Notes: generated by a model from the letters alone, not told the origin. Positions 8,316 through 17,825 are shown, counted from the stretch's first letter. The stretch is DNA of 64,000 nucleotides from Filomicrobium sp. (GCA_017792465.1 CP051234.1:3566501-3630500); one strand, 5' to 3'. Numbers and translations are program-made.

Positions 8316-9125
8316 ATGACGGAACTCACAAATAAGATCTCAAACCTTCTGGGACGTGCAGCGGCACGACGGCAAATCAGTCGTGCCAAGCGTATCCCCA
8401 ACACAACAGACTACATCTATCTCCAGACCTGGCTTATTATAGCGATCTTTTGCGCTTTTGCGGCTTGGGTCGCCTTTGACAACCACATATTCCATATCAT
8501 GGTCGAGACGGACAAAAGCCATTTGTCTCTGGTGACCATCATAGTCTTCTTGGCCGCAAGCGCACACGCAGCCTGGCACATTGCTGCTGCTGCAAAACGC
8601 ATCAAAGCAGCATACTGCTATCTGGACGGCAACTCGGATGAGAGCTTTGAGCCAAGTGACGTCCCTCCATCGGCACGGACCTCGGTGAATTTGAATGAAA
8701 GCGGCCCAACCTTCATTGGAAACTTTTTACGCGATGTCAGCGACTCCCATGCGCTTTCGCGCAGTAAGAAGCAAGATCGTCCCGACAGCCATGTACTGGA
8801 GATATACGCTGATCAGTTGCGCTCTCCGGTCGAGATCGGCTGGTTCATCGTCGACCTGTTGGTCCGGTTAGGATTGCTTGGCACCATTGTTGGTTTCATT
8901 TTGATCCTGCGAACGCTGGTCGATGGTCCTTTGCCCCGCGCTGACGAGATTCAATCCCTTTTAATATCAATGAGCGGCGGCATGGGTACTGCCCTGTTCA
9001 CAACCTTAGCTGGGCTGACGACCGCAACGTTGCTTGGCCTGCAATATATGGTTCTGGGCCGCAGTGTGGAAACGTTGATCGCATCGCTCATCCGCATTAA
9101 CGAACGAACGGAAGCTGACCAGTAG
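8316..9125 (+). CDS. MotA/TolQ/ExbB-family proton-channel protein
   Basis: 269 residues. Two hydrophobic helices at about residues 38-57 and 67-85 are followed by a cytoplasmic insert, then two channel helices: LVRLGLLGTIVGFILILRTL and, after a polar turn, MSGGMGTALFTTLAGLTTATLLG. The last part is the conserved ExbB/TolQ/MotA signature. Proteins of this family form the pentameric ring of ion-driven motors together with an ExbD/MotB partner, which is the next gene, 14 bp away. It lacks the long cytoplasmic tail of the Zorya protein ZorA. What the motor drives is unknown. Confidence 0.85.
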   Translation: MTELTNKISNLLGRAAARRQISRAKRIPNTTDYIYLQTWLIIAIFCAFAAWVAFDNHIFHIMVETDKSHLSLVTIIVFLAASAHAAWHIAAAAKRIKAAYCYLDGNSDESFEPSDVPPSARTSVNLNESGPTFIGNFLRDVSDSHALSRSKKQDRPDSHVLEIYADQLRSPVEIGWFIVDLLVRLGLLGTIVGFILILRTLVDGPLPRADEIQSLLISMSGGMGTALFTTLAGLTTATLLGLQYMVLGRSVETLIASLIRINERTEADQ

Positions 9126-9139
9126 AGAGCCAATGTTCC

Positions 9140-9757
9140 ATGCCAATTAAAATAGGCTCGAGAAACAGCAATCTTAGGCAAAACCCTTCCGACCCTTTTA
9201 CCGATCTTCTTTTCAACATTTTGATCGGATTCATGCTGCTGTTTTTCATTGCCATTGTCTTTCTCAACCCAGAAAAGAAAAAAGGCAAAATCGACCTTGA
9301 TGCCGAATATGTGATTTCGGTGTCCTGGCCCGACAACAATCCTGACGACATCGACACCTGGATTGAAGATCCTCTGGGAAACGTAACCTGGTTTCGAAAC
9401 CGCGAAGCCGGGCTCGTTCATCTCGATCGAGATGACCGTGGTATGCTGTACGACACATTGATGATTAACGGCAAGCAGGTCGCTAACCCCCTCAACCAGG
9501 AGATTACAACCATACGCAAATTGGTGCCGGGCGAATATACGGTCAACCTGCATTACTTCGCCAGCGAGACGCAAAAGCCGGTGGTCGTCAAAGTGAAACT
9601 GGCGAAGGTGAACCCGGTTTACACAGTGTTTTATTACGCGGACGTCCAAATGAATCGCAAAGGTGACGAAAAGACAGCCGTTCGGTTCACGTTGGCAAGC
9701 GACGGCAGCGTAAGAAGTATCAACCAACTGCAAAAGAAACTCGTAACAACAAACTAG
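9140..9757 (+). CDS. ExbD/MotB-like protein with a DUF2135-like periplasmic domain
   Basis: 205 residues. A short cytoplasmic tail leads into one membrane helix (FTDLLFNILIGFMLLFFIAI) with acidic residues Asp18 and Asp22 at its entry, where ExbD, TolR and MotB carry their proton-binding Asp. The periplasmic part reads NPDDIDTWIEDPLGNVTW, then RDDRGMLYD, then VPGEYTVNLHYFASE. This is the order of motifs of the beta-sandwich DUF2135/YfaP type. It lacks the OmpA-like peptidoglycan-binding domain of MotB. The pairing with the preceding channel gene is clear; the periplasmic domain call is by motif only. Confidence 0.75.
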   Translation: MPIKIGSRNSNLRQNPSDPFTDLLFNILIGFMLLFFIAIVFLNPEKKKGKIDLDAEYVISVSWPDNNPDDIDTWIEDPLGNVTWFRNREAGLVHLDRDDRGMLYDTLMINGKQVANPLNQEITTIRKLVPGEYTVNLHYFASETQKPVVVKVKLAKVNPVYTVFYYADVQMNRKGDEKTAVRFTLASDGSVRSINQLQKKLVTTN

Positions 9758-9821
9758 CAGCAGACCCGACAGGCACAAAAAGCCGTGAGAATAATAACCA
9801 GACTGGGAGGATGGTTGTAAG

Positions 9822-10325
9822 ATGTCGAGCTTAGGACCAGCAGGTTTGAATATGGCCTATGTCGTTCTAGCGACATTTCTTCTGTGCCTTCATTTATACG
9901 CGAACTGGAAATGGTGGGCCAAGGCAGGAGCGACATTAGCTGTCGCCATTTTCTATTTCGTCACCTACTTTTCTATTCCTCAGATGCTTGGATGGCCCGC
10001 TGGTGATGGTTTGCCAGAAAAATTCCGGCTCATTGCTTACCACGTCAAAGACAACAAGAGCATCTATCTCTGGGCGAGAACGATACAAAGCGGCACAGTG
10101 CAATCGAAGCCCCGTGCTTATGTCCTGCCCTATACAGAATCGCTTCGCAAAGCAGTCGCGGACGCAGGTCAAAGAATGAAAACAGGCCTTACGATTATCG
10201 GAGAAGTCGACGAGGCAAAAAGAAGCCTGCAGCCCAAAAATGCAGCAACAATTACGCGACGAACCGAAGAGCTGAACATAACCTTTCAGGATGCCCCTAA
10301 TGCCAACAACTTGACCAAGGACTGA
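9822..10325 (+). CDS. Membrane protein of unknown function, paralogue A
   Basis: 167 residues with two hydrophobic helices (about 12-27 and 33-50), then a soluble domain with the motif LPEKFRLIAYHVKDNKSIYLWA and PRAYVLPYTESLRK. GGGAGG at 9805-9810 precedes the ATG. It is a clear paralogue of the next gene: both share W.WW.KA..TL in the membrane part, MLGWP or LLGWP, LP..FRLIA, IY.WA and PRAYV.PY. No family recognised. It sits in the ExbB/ExbD-like operon and may be a structural partner or a pair of accessory subunits. Confidence 0.8.
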   Translation: MSSLGPAGLNMAYVVLATFLLCLHLYANWKWWAKAGATLAVAIFYFVTYFSIPQMLGWPAGDGLPEKFRLIAYHVKDNKSIYLWARTIQSGTVQSKPRAYVLPYTESLRKAVADAGQRMKTGLTIIGEVDEAKRSLQPKNAATITRRTEELNITFQDAPNANNLTKD

Positions 10326-10384
10326 ACTGGTCCGCGACGAGAAATCGGTCAAGCACTGGCTTGCTTAGGGGGGAGAAGAAACAG

Positions 10385-10882
10385 ATGCAGACTATAGGAT
10401 TTACGGGATTAGTCGTTGCTTTTGGCGCACTGGCGGTGCTGCTGCTAAGCGTTTGCTTGTATTCCACTTGGCAGTGGTGGATAAAAGCGGCTGCAACACT
10501 CGGCCTCCTATTATTGTATGTTACCGCCTATCTCTCCATGCCACCTTTATTGGGGTGGCCCACCAACCACGATTTGCCCAAGCAATTCCGATTGATCGCG
10601 TTTAGTGTCGAGGAAAATGAAGGCGTATACATCTGGGCAAACGATCTAAGCAAGGGCGTCCAGATAGGAACGCCGCGCGCTTACGTATTTCCCTATAACA
10701 AGCTTCTGCATGAGGACATCGAAATTGCCGGGGCAAAACTCAGGCGCGGCATCAACATAATCGGCGAAATCAGCACGATAGAGCCGTCTTCCTCACCGCA
10801 ATCAACGGACAAAAAAACAGGACACAAGATTGCCCATACCGTGACTCTCCTGGAGGCTCCAGAGGCTCTGATCCCGAAGTAA
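10385..10882 (+). CDS. Membrane protein of unknown function, paralogue B
   Basis: 165 residues from the ATG at 10385, chosen for the strong GGGGGGAG at 10368-10375 and because it gives the same length as paralogue A. Two membrane helices are followed by the shared soluble domain (LPKQFRLIAFSVEENEGVYIWA, GTPRAYVFPYNK). The copies are diverged, so the duplication is old and both are probably kept for different roles. This is the last gene of the ExbB/ExbD-like operon. Confidence 0.8.
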   Translation: MQTIGFTGLVVAFGALAVLLLSVCLYSTWQWWIKAAATLGLLLLYVTAYLSMPPLLGWPTNHDLPKQFRLIAFSVEENEGVYIWANDLSKGVQIGTPRAYVFPYNKLLHEDIEIAGAKLRRGINIIGEISTIEPSSSPQSTDKKTGHKIAHTVTLLEAPEALIPK

Positions 10883-10978
10883 CGTCTGCAGCCAGCGACG
10901 AATTCTCACTTGCCGCTTTCGGTTGTCCGCATTTGCAGATGCCAATTGTAGCGAATTTCGGGCTTCAGCTTAATGACA

Positions 10979-11076
10979 GCAGTGGGGCGAGCGAAACGTG
11001 AAACGTCAGCGGCACCACCGATCACGTCGGTTCGAGGCTGGATGCGGTGAGGCTCTGGTGGGGCCAATAGGGTCAG
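10979..11076 (-). repeat. Dispersed intergenic repeat, copy 1
   Basis: Read on the minus strand this copy matches 37859-37955 on the plus strand at better than 80% by eye, with cores such as CCCACCAGAG, CAGCCTCGAACCGACG and GATCGGTGGTG shared. Both copies are in gene-free DNA. It could be an old mobile-element fragment or a structured repeat. Confidence 0.7.
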
Positions 11077-11466
11077 TGGCTGATTGAGCACAAGGGCAAG
11101 GCGCTTGATGTCTGCTTTCGAGATCCGACTGCAGAAGCTTGAGTGACGGTTAAAACGGCGGAGCCACAACAGCACGTCATGAGACGCCTGAGGTGTTTGC
11201 CGGTCTGCACGTTCCCTGGATTTGTTTCCGTCGCACTATGAGAGGCACCTTGGCGCTTACTCATAGACGTCGCAGTCTGCTTTCAAGAAATTGGCCCTAT
11301 GGCGGTCTTCAGGTGCTGTCTGCTGGAGCGCGGTGGCAGTTTGTTGGCGTGCAAATCCGTTGGCACCGATGTCGATAAATGGAGCTTGCCCATCCTCTAG
11401 TGTCCTGCGCCAAAGTAACACGCGAAAGCGGTCTGGCTTAAAATAGCCACGATTTCGGATGATTTC

Positions 11467-11484
11467 CGGATATTATAACATCCG
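11467..11484. promoter_or_regulatory. Zur box upstream of the CobW/NicO operon
   Basis: The sequence CGGATATTATAACATCCG differs by one base from the perfect 18-bp palindrome at 18282-18299 next to the zur gene. It lies 19 bp before the chosen CobW start, so bound Zur would block transcription when zinc is sufficient. Confidence 0.8.
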
Positions 11485-11503
11485 GGAGATCGCCATCGTT
11501 GCC

Positions 11504-12607
11504 ATGAGGCCCATACCGCTGACCCTGCTGACCGGGTTTTTAGGCTCGGGCAAGACCAGCCTTGTGAACGCGCTGCTCAAAGAGCCGCGGTTTGCAGGTA
11601 CGGCTGTGCTCATCAACGAGCTTGGAGAAGTCTCGATCGATCACGACCTTGTTGCCGAAATCGATGGAGATCTCGTTTCGACCACGACGGGATGTCTCTG
11701 TTGTTCGGCAACGAGCGACGTCAAGCAGGCCTTATTTGATCTATGGGCCCGCCGCAAAGCTCGCGAGATCCCCCCATTCTACCGCGTCGTCATTGAGACC
11801 ACCGGGCTTGTTGATCCAGCACCTGTTGTCGCCAACCTCATTGGCCCTTCGACGGTCAATCTTATCGACCGCAACATCACAACACAGTACGCGCTGGCGC
11901 ACGTTGTGAGCTTGATCGACGTGCTACACGGCGAAACAACACTGGATCGGCATTTCGAAGCGCTGAAGCAACTCGCACTCGCTGATCTCATTGTATTCAC
12001 CAAGTCTGATCTGGCTAGTGATCCTGTCAGTCAGGCGGATATCGAACGATTGCGCAGCAAAGCGCTCGAGCTAAACCCTTCAGCTAGGGTGTTTGACCGC
12101 CACGCCGATTGGCAAGCGATTGTAGACCGGCTGCTCAACCCGACGACCTATGACTTGCGAACCTTGGGCGAGGACGCCATCGCCTGGCTTGCCGCAGAGC
12201 AGGTTCTCTCACATGAACACGCAGACGGCTCGAAACCTGACCCGAACCGGCACGCTGGCGGGATAACCAGCCATGTGATCGTCATCGACGAGCCAGTGCA
12301 ACCGATGGCCTTTTACCTTTTCCTGGAGGCGCTGAAGCTGAGCGCCGGGACCAACCTCTTGCGCATGAAGGGGATGTTCAAGCTGGCCGACGATCCCGGA
12401 CGGCCCGTTATCGCCCACGGCGTCCAGCATCAGATCCACAAGATCGACAAGCTTCCGGCATGGCCGAGCACAGATAGGCGGACGCGCATCGTTTTGATCG
12501 GATGCAATCTCAACGTAGAGGCGATGCGCGCAGTGCTTACGCCCAGGAGTGCGAAGTCTCGAACCCCTGGGCCCCCAAAAGGCCGACCCGCAGCGAGTAT
12601 CCGCTGA
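11504..12607 (+). CDS. CobW/COG0523-family GTPase, zinc metallochaperone type
   Basis: 367 residues from the ATG at 11504; an earlier in-frame ATG at 11459 would place the Zur box inside the gene. The Walker A motif is GFLGSGKT (residues 11-18) and the metal-binding motif is CLCC (64-67) after TTTG. Switch-type motifs NELGEV and ETTGLVDP follow, and the C-terminal CobW_C domain ends the protein. A short His-bearing stretch ([17 protein letters not shown]) links the domains. These GTPases deliver zinc to client enzymes under limitation. It heads a Zur-controlled run of five genes. Confidence 0.9.
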   Translation: MRPIPLTLLTGFLGSGKTSLVNALLKEPRFAGTAVLINELGEVSIDHDLVAEIDGDLVSTTTGCLCCSATSDVKQALFDLWARRKAREIPPFYRVVIETTGLVDPAPVVANLIGPSTVNLIDRNITTQYALAHVVSLIDVLHGETTLDRHFEALKQLALADLIVFTKSDLASDPVSQADIERLRSKALELNPSARVFDRHADWQAIVDRLLNPTTYDLRTLGEDAIAWLAAEQVLSHEHADGSKPDPNRHAGGITSHVIVIDEPVQPMAFYLFLEALKLSAGTNLLRMKGMFKLADDPGRPVIAHGVQHQIHKIDKLPAWPSTDRRTRIVLIGCNLNVEAMRAVLTPRSAKSRTPGPPKGRPAASIR

Positions 12608-12663
12608 GAACTCATGCCAAAGATCCCATCAATCTGATCGACACTTCCAATGGAGCGCAAGAC

Positions 12664-13629
12664 ATGATCAGCAACCAGATCCCGGTGACCGTGCTGACCG
12701 GCTACCTCGGAGCCGGAAAGACAACCCTGCTCAATCGTCTCCTCACCGAGCGCCATGGCAAACGCTATGCCGTCATCGTCAACGAGTTCGGGGAAATCGG
12801 AATCGACAACGATCTCGTCGTTGATGTCGACGAGGAGGTTTTCGAAATGAATAACGGCTGCATCTGCTGCACTGTGCGCGGTGACCTCATCCGTATCATC
12901 GGAGGCCTCATGAAGCGCAAGGATGGGTTCGACGCAGTCGTCATCGAAACGACCGGCCTCGCCGATCCTGGTCCCGTGATCCAGACGTTCTTTGTCGACG
13001 ATGAAGTGCGGGCCCGCACTGCACTTGATGCTGTGGTGACCGTTGTCGATGCCAAGCATCTCTTAGGTCAGCTCTCCGGCAGTCACGAGGCCGTGGAACA
13101 GATCGCCTTCGCTGACGTCATTCTGCTCAACAAGATCGACCTTGTTGGAGAGGGCGAACTCGCTGATGTCGAAGCGAAAATCAGAGCCATCAACCCTTAC
13201 GCCAAACTGTTCAGAACCGAACGCAGCCAGATCGCCATCGATGAGGTGGTCGGGCGCGGTGCCTTTGAACTCGACCGCATTTTGTCGCTTGAACCGGAAT
13301 TCCTTAGTGGTGGGCACCATCATCATCACAGCGACGTTGCCTCTGTGTCGCTCAAACTCGACAAGCCGCTCGACTCGCAGAAGTTCTTCAGCTGGATGCA
13401 GGGTCTCATCGAGGTGAAGGGTGTCGATATTTTGCGCATGAAAGGCATCCTGAGCATGAAGGACGATGACGATCGATACGTGATCCAAGGCGTTCACATG
13501 CTGATCGAAGGTGATCACCAGCGGCCATGGCAGAAGGGTGAACAGCGTGAGAGCCGGCTTGTCTTCATTGGGCGCAATTTAGACGCCGACCTGCTGCGCA
13601 ATGGCTTCGCAAACTGCGTCGCGCAATGA
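12664..13629 (+). CDS. Second CobW/COG0523-family GTPase
   Basis: 321 residues from the ATG at 12664. Walker A is GYLGAGKT (13-20), the metal motif is CICC (66-69) and ETTGLADP follows. A His run GGHHHHHSD near residue 220 is a typical zinc reservoir in this family. The C-terminal CobW_C domain is present. It differs clearly from the first CobW, so the two may serve different clients. The 56-bp gap to the preceding gene and the ATGA overlap with the next suggest one operon under the Zur box at 11467. Confidence 0.92.
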   Translation: MISNQIPVTVLTGYLGAGKTTLLNRLLTERHGKRYAVIVNEFGEIGIDNDLVVDVDEEVFEMNNGCICCTVRGDLIRIIGGLMKRKDGFDAVVIETTGLADPGPVIQTFFVDDEVRARTALDAVVTVVDAKHLLGQLSGSHEAVEQIAFADVILLNKIDLVGEGELADVEAKIRAINPYAKLFRTERSQIAIDEVVGRGAFELDRILSLEPEFLSGGHHHHHSDVASVSLKLDKPLDSQKFFSWMQGLIEVKGVDILRMKGILSMKDDDDRYVIQGVHMLIEGDHQRPWQKGEQRESRLVFIGRNLDADLLRNGFANCVAQ

Positions 13630-14651
13630 TGACCCGGACGAAGCCCAAGCAGAGTTTCCCGCAATGGGATTTTGAGCTCGATGCGCCAATCTCCGTGGTG
13701 GCGTTCGGGCCTGATGCCGCAATGTTTGCACTCGGAGATGGCACGATCCGCCTCCTGAGAGCAGGTGAGAGTAAATACGAATCCGCTGCGGCGCATAGCG
13801 GCGCTATTCTTTGCGGGGCGCTGGACACGAATGGAAACGGCATATTGACAGGGGGCGGCGATGGTCGGCTCGTGCACACCCTAGCCGATGGACAGTGCAA
13901 TCTCGTGGCCTCCACTGGAGGGCGTTGGGTTGAACACGTTGCAGTGCATCCGAAAGGAGCGCTTAGCTGGTCGCACGGACGCACAGTTGAATTAGCTTTC
14001 GCCACTCAAGAAAGTCGCTTCGAATTCGATTTGACATCCTCGTGTGGTGGTCTTGCTTATGAACCGAACGCAGAGCGATTGGCCGCCGCGCACTACGGCG
14101 GCGTGGTTTTGTTGGGCCTTGAAGATGGGCAGCTCACACACGACCAACTCGAATGGAAGGGTTCGCACATTGCGGTATCCTGGAGCCCCGACACGCGGTT
14201 CCTTGTCAGCGCGATGCAAGAAGCAGCGCTGCATGTCTGGCGGCTGTCGGACAAGCGTGACTTGCACATGGCCGGATATCCGGCCAAGCCACGACACTTG
14301 GCTTGGCTCGCAGACGGTTTGCGACTGGCGACGAGCGGTGGTCCAGGTGCTCTCACTTGGCGTTTCGACGGCGAGGCGGGGCCGGAAGGCCACGTGGCAG
14401 AACTGTTGGGTCAGAGGGATGAACTCGCGACAGCCATTGCCTGGCACCCGGTCTCTCCAGTTCTCGCAGTCGGCTTTCGAGATGGGCTTGTTTCCTTGGT
14501 TGAGCCGGGATCTGACCGTGCGCCAATTATTCGCGTGCCCGACGGCGATATGATCACGGGGCTTGCCTGGAAGCCAGATGGCCGCGTGCTAGCTTGGGGC
14601 ACAGAAAAGGGGAGTGCGGCCCTGATCGACCTCAGCAAGGTGGAAACATGA
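13626..14651 (+). CDS. WD40-repeat protein of the CobW operon
   Basis: 341 residues of beta-propeller repeats with motifs such as [34 protein letters not shown] and [16 protein letters not shown]. There is no signal peptide, so it is cytosolic. It overlaps the CobW stop (ATGA) and the next start (ATGA). WD40 proteins next to CobW genes recur in alphaproteobacteria, from memory, and may act as scaffolds or clients of the chaperone; the role is not known. Confidence 0.85.
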   Translation: MMTRTKPKQSFPQWDFELDAPISVVAFGPDAAMFALGDGTIRLLRAGESKYESAAAHSGAILCGALDTNGNGILTGGGDGRLVHTLADGQCNLVASTGGRWVEHVAVHPKGALSWSHGRTVELAFATQESRFEFDLTSSCGGLAYEPNAERLAAAHYGGVVLLGLEDGQLTHDQLEWKGSHIAVSWSPDTRFLVSAMQEAALHVWRLSDKRDLHMAGYPAKPRHLAWLADGLRLATSGGPGALTWRFDGEAGPEGHVAELLGQRDELATAIAWHPVSPVLAVGFRDGLVSLVEPGSDRAPIIRVPDGDMITGLAWKPDGRVLAWGTEKGSAALIDLSKVET

Positions 14652-14953
14652 GCGAGCAGACAAAAAGCAATCCATTTGCGCCGCGCCCCCGCGGTGGTTA
14701 TCCGGAGGCCCTGAAGCAAATTAGGAGCTGGGTCCGGGACGTAATTCCGCTTGATCCCGAAGATACCATCTCCGTCACGGAGCTTGCCTGCGCCGAACCG
14801 GGATGCCCACCTAAGGAAACGGTTATTGTCATCATGCACAGCAGCGGTCTGTGGGAGAAGATGCGAATTCACAATGCTATGCCAGACGTGTCCGAGATGG
14901 ACATTTTGTATGCCTCTCGCAAGACGGAAACAGTCACGCCAAAGTCGGGATGA
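14648..14953 (+). CDS. Conserved small protein of the CobW operon
   Basis: 101 residues from the ATG at 14648, overlapping the WD40 stop. The core is ISVTELACAEPGCPPKETVI, with two Cys spaced by five residues, and it is otherwise soluble. I do not know its family. Tight coupling on both sides puts it in the zinc-limitation operon. Confidence 0.8.
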   Translation: MSEQTKSNPFAPRPRGGYPEALKQIRSWVRDVIPLDPEDTISVTELACAEPGCPPKETVIVIMHSSGLWEKMRIHNAMPDVSEMDILYASRKTETVTPKSG

Positions 14954-16056
14954 GGGGAATGACTGTCGCTTCGGCCGCAACGAGTGAAAACAGCCCATCT
15001 AGCACGACAAGTGATATGCGACGGCGCTGTCTGTTGATGCGCTGCGTTCTAACGGTCGCCTTGCTTGGCGTGATTCAGATATTCGCGAAGCCCGCCCTTG
15101 CTGCTGAAATGCTCGACAGCAGCTCCGTCTATGTCGTCAAGGCGATTGCCACGCCGGTAGGCGACAACAATATCCATCATCCGCAGCGCGCCATGATCTC
15201 CTCGATCGATGCGATGTGGCGATGGATTATGATGCAGCAGGCAAACCTCAATCGGGCGCTGACCGCGGCTGTTCGCGGTTTGAAGCAGCAACCTGCACAG
15301 GGTTCAATTCTGCTCGTCGCGATCGCCTTCGCCTACGGGGTCTTGCATGCTGCAGGACCGGGTCACGGTAAGGCGGTGATTGCATCCTATGTGCTCGCGA
15401 ATGGGACCACGGTGCGAAGGGGCGTCGCGCTGTCATTCCTTGCCGCTGCGTTTCAAGCTCTTGCTGCATTAGCCTTGGTTGGCGTTCTCGTACTGCTGAT
15501 GGGGCAGTCGGCGCGCTCGGCTCTATCGCTGGAGCGTTGGCTTGAAGTCGCAAGCTGGGGGCTGATCGTTCTGGTTGGGGCATGGCTGCTTTGGCGTCAA
15601 TTGGCTCCGATGCTGGGGCATTCAACGCGCAAGGAGCACGGGGATGATTGTACCTGTTGCGAGCGCCACCTCCCGCCGGCGCAAATACTGAATGGCGAAT
15701 GGTCCTGGCCCCGCGCAGTTGCCATCGCTATCTCTGTCGGGATCCGCCCGTGCACTGGTGCCATCCTGCTTCTCGCATTCGCGATAGGGCAGGGATTATT
15801 CTGGGCGGGTGTGCTAGGCACTCTGGCCATGGCATTCGGAACTGCGCTCACCGTCTCCGCGCTGGCGCTCATGGCTGTCTACGCGCGGCACTGGAGCATT
15901 GCGCTATGGGGGCAGGGTAGCCGTTTGGGGGGCTGTGTTGCCCGCGCCTCTACGGTGCTTGCTGCGGTCCTCGTCATCGCAATCGGTGCAGCTGGAATGC
16001 ATGCGGCGTTAACGGCCCCGCGCATCCCCGACTTCATGCTCGGGCCACGGAGTTGA
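14950..16056 (+). CDS. NicO/RcnA-family metal transporter
   Basis: 368 residues from the ATG at 14950, in an ATGA overlap with the previous gene. A hydrophobic leader (about 28-51) ends at KPALA, then about six membrane helices. Family marks are HAAGPGHGKAVIASYVLANG with conserved His and Gly in helix 1, RPCTGAILLLAFAIGQG and LAMAFGTALTVSALAL. A soluble loop carries His and Cys (GHSTRKEHGDDCTCCERH). RcnA-type members export Ni or Co. Placement in a Zur operon suggests this one handles zinc, in a direction I cannot determine. Confidence 0.85.
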   Translation: MRGMTVASAATSENSPSSTTSDMRRRCLLMRCVLTVALLGVIQIFAKPALAAEMLDSSSVYVVKAIATPVGDNNIHHPQRAMISSIDAMWRWIMMQQANLNRALTAAVRGLKQQPAQGSILLVAIAFAYGVLHAAGPGHGKAVIASYVLANGTTVRRGVALSFLAAAFQALAALALVGVLVLLMGQSARSALSLERWLEVASWGLIVLVGAWLLWRQLAPMLGHSTRKEHGDDCTCCERHLPPAQILNGEWSWPRAVAIAISVGIRPCTGAILLLAFAIGQGLFWAGVLGTLAMAFGTALTVSALALMAVYARHWSIALWGQGSRLGGCVARASTVLAAVLVIAIGAAGMHAALTAPRIPDFMLGPRS

Positions 16057-16189
16057 TTGAAGGTCTCGTGAGAAGGTGATCTCGCTTCATTTCACGAACG
16101 CTGCGGCGGCCATTTATTTGCATATTCAGAAATCCTTCGTCGTAGTCGACTAACTCGATTTTGAATTGGGACAGGCGTCTTGAAAATCT

Positions 16190-16227
16190 GCGGTCTCAGT
16201 GTGGCAATTGCCGAGCACTGAGACCGC
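16190..16227. terminator. Long hairpin between convergent nicO-like and znuA genes
   Basis: GCGGTCTCAGTG at 16190-16201 pairs perfectly with CACTGAGACCGC at 16216-16227 around a 14-base loop. It lies between two convergent genes and probably stops transcription from both sides. Confidence 0.75.
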
Positions 16228-16231
16228 CTTC

Positions 16232-16257
16232 GCATCACCCCACGGGGAAGGGTGATG
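16232..16257. terminator. Second hairpin after znuA
   Basis: CATCACCC at 16232-16239 pairs with GGGTGATG at 16250-16257. It lies just past the znuA stop on the minus strand and backs up the neighbouring hairpin. Confidence 0.5.
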
Positions 16258-16263
16258 GTTCCT

Positions 16264-17235
16264 CTACGACCCCACCAGTGCACCGGCCATCAGCTCGGAG
16301 TTGTGGCGCATCATGTTGATGTAGTTTGCGGCCGGGCCGCCCTCCTTCGACAACGCGTCGGAAAATAGCTCTCCACCGACCTTCACTCCAGTCTCGCGGG
16401 CGATCTGCTCTATGAGACGAGGATCAGAGATATTCTCGACGAAGAGTGCGCGCACGCCGTCCTTGCGAATCTGGTTGATGAGTTGGGCGACGTCTTCGGC
16501 GGAGGCTTCACTTTGTGTCGAGAAGCCGACGGGTGCGAGAATGGAAACGCCGTAGGCGTCAGCAAAATATCTGAATGCGTCGTGTGAGGTGATAATCTTC
16601 CGCTTGTCGGCGGAGACGGCATTGAGGCGTCTGCGGATATCGACGTCGAGCGCTTCGAGTTTACCAGCGTAGTTGGCAGCATTGCGGGTATAGGTGTCAC
16701 AATTTGCAGCGTCGACCTTGCACAACCCCTCCTTCACGTTTTTTACGTAAACGATGACGTTCTTGACGTTCTGCCAAGCGTGTGGGTCAAGATCGCCATG
16801 GTGGTGCCCGGCCTCTTTGCCTTCGTCGTCATGCCTTTCGTGTTCCTCGTGCGCCTCCTTATGGTCGGAGTCTTCCTCATGCTCATCGCTCTTAAGAGCC
16901 TTTATCCCGGCAGACGCAGTGATGACCGGGCCCTTGTAGCCGGACGTTTGGATGAGCCGGTCAATCCACCCCTCAAAGCCGAGCCCGTTAACGAACACGA
17001 CCGCCGCCTTGGCGATGCCGGCCGCGTCGGCGGGTGTCGGCTGGTAGACGTGAGCGTCGCCGCCAGGACCGACGATGGCCTTGATCGCGACCCGATCACC
17101 TCCGACTTGGCCGACGACATCGCCCAAAATTGAGAACGATGCGACGACGGGCAGCTTCTCGGCGGCTTGCACCGGGTAAGCGAGGCTGGATACGGCAATG
17201 GCGAGTGCAAGGCTCGCTGTCCGAATTTTGTTCAT
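16264..17235 (-). CDS. znuA: Zinc ABC transporter substrate-binding protein, ZnuA-like
   Basis: 323 residues with a signal peptide (cleavage after VQAAEK or VQA). Family marks are VGPGGDAHVYQPTPADA with a ligand His, a His/Asp/Glu-rich acidic loop (HEEDSDHKEAHEEHERH then GHHHGDLDPHAWQ), ITSHDAFRYFADAYG and FVENISDPRLIEQIARETG. The His-rich loop is typical of zinc rather than manganese binders. It follows zur and hisI in the same direction with a GGAGG ribosome site. No permease or ATPase gene is in the window, so the rest of the transporter must be encoded elsewhere. Confidence 0.92.
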   Translation of the reverse strand: MNKIRTASLALAIAVSSLAYPVQAAEKLPVVASFSILGDVVGQVGGDRVAIKAIVGPGGDAHVYQPTPADAAGIAKAAVVFVNGLGFEGWIDRLIQTSGYKGPVITASAGIKALKSDEHEEDSDHKEAHEEHERHDDEGKEAGHHHGDLDPHAWQNVKNVIVYVKNVKEGLCKVDAANCDTYTRNAANYAGKLEALDVDIRRRLNAVSADKRKIITSHDAFRYFADAYGVSILAPVGFSTQSEASAEDVAQLINQIRKDGVRALFVENISDPRLIEQIARETGVKVGGELFSDALSKEGGPAANYINMMRHNSELMAGALVGS

Positions 17236-17262
17236 GACGACCTCCGTTGGAATGTTGAAACG

Positions 17263-17463
17263 TCAAGCCTCGCGTTGAAGCTGCGGCAAGATCAACCACA
17301 GCATGCCGCTCACGGGATCGACGATCAGCGAGACGAGATAAGGCACGCTCGCGGATAGGGTGATCGCCGGGCCCGATGCCGCGGCGAGATGATTGGAAAA
17401 CAACGTCACATCGACGGATGCCGCCGCGCTGGCGTTTCGAGCGCCGTTGCAGACTGAGGTCAT
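17263..17463 (-). CDS. Small membrane-type protein between hisI and znuA
   Basis: 66 residues, starting in an ATGA overlap (17460-17463) with the hisI stop. It has a hydrophobic C-terminal half ([26 protein letters not shown]), probably one membrane helix or a loose signal-like anchor. It ends 27 bp before znuA. The overlap and operon position argue that it is translated; function unknown. Confidence 0.55.
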   Translation of the reverse strand: MTSVCNGARNASAAASVDVTLFSNHLAAASGPAITLSASVPYLVSLIVDPVSGMLWLILPQLQREA

Positions 17464-17822
17464 GGAGACCCACCGCCGACCGGGGCCGACTGGAAGAAGC
17501 AAGTTCGCGCACCTGTATGGCAAGCCGGTCCAGTCTGATCGACAAACAGCAACAGCGTATCGCCGTCGCAGTCGAGCCGGCAGCCAACGAGACGCTGCAC
17601 GTGCCCGGACGTCTCGCCTTTGCGCCAAAAAGCCTGCCGTGATCGCGACCAGTAGCAAACGCGACCTGTTGCCAGCGTCTCGCCCAGCGATTGCCTGTTC
17701 ATCCAAGCGAGCATGAGGACTTCTCCTGTATCGTGCTGCTGGGCAATCACTGGAACCAGGCCTTTAGCGTTGAAGGAAACGGCGTCGAGCAGGGCCTCCG
17801 TGTCGCCGAACGACTCTTCCAT
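17460..17822 (-). CDS. hisI: Phosphoribosyl-AMP cyclohydrolase, Zur-linked HisI paralogue
   Basis: 120 residues, the single-domain form. It hydrolyses phosphoribosyl-AMP in histidine synthesis. The metal site is intact: DCDGD (Asp84, Cys85, Asp86, Asp88) and CHTGARTC (Cys101, Cys108). [35 protein letters not shown] is cut here to the hallmarks YWSRSRQ and WRKGETSGH. It lies three bases after zur, so it is a Zur-regulated extra copy, a theme known for zinc-dependent enzymes. Full retention of the Zn cysteines suggests a higher-affinity replacement rather than a zinc-free one. Confidence 0.92.
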   Translation of the reverse strand: MEESFGDTEALLDAVSFNAKGLVPVIAQQHDTGEVLMLAWMNRQSLGETLATGRVCYWSRSRQAFWRKGETSGHVQRLVGCRLDCDGDTLLLFVDQTGPACHTGARTCFFQSAPVGGGSP

Positions 17823-17825
17823 GTG

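Larger units (their letters stand above)
10883..11503. other. Gene-free stretch with a dispersed repeat and a Zur box
   Basis: No open frame here has gene-like composition or a ribosome site. It contains one copy of a dispersed repeat (10979-11076) and, at its right end, the Zur-box palindrome in front of the first CobW gene. Nothing else was recognised. Confidence 0.6.

Noticed and set aside
7615-10882. Zorya-type anti-phage system
   Set aside because: The MotA-like protein lacks the long tail of ZorA, the partner lacks an OmpA-like domain, and no ZorC, ZorD or ZorE gene is nearby.
16754-17133. Plus-strand frames across znuA
   Set aside because: Antisense shadow of the znuA His-rich loop and signal region.
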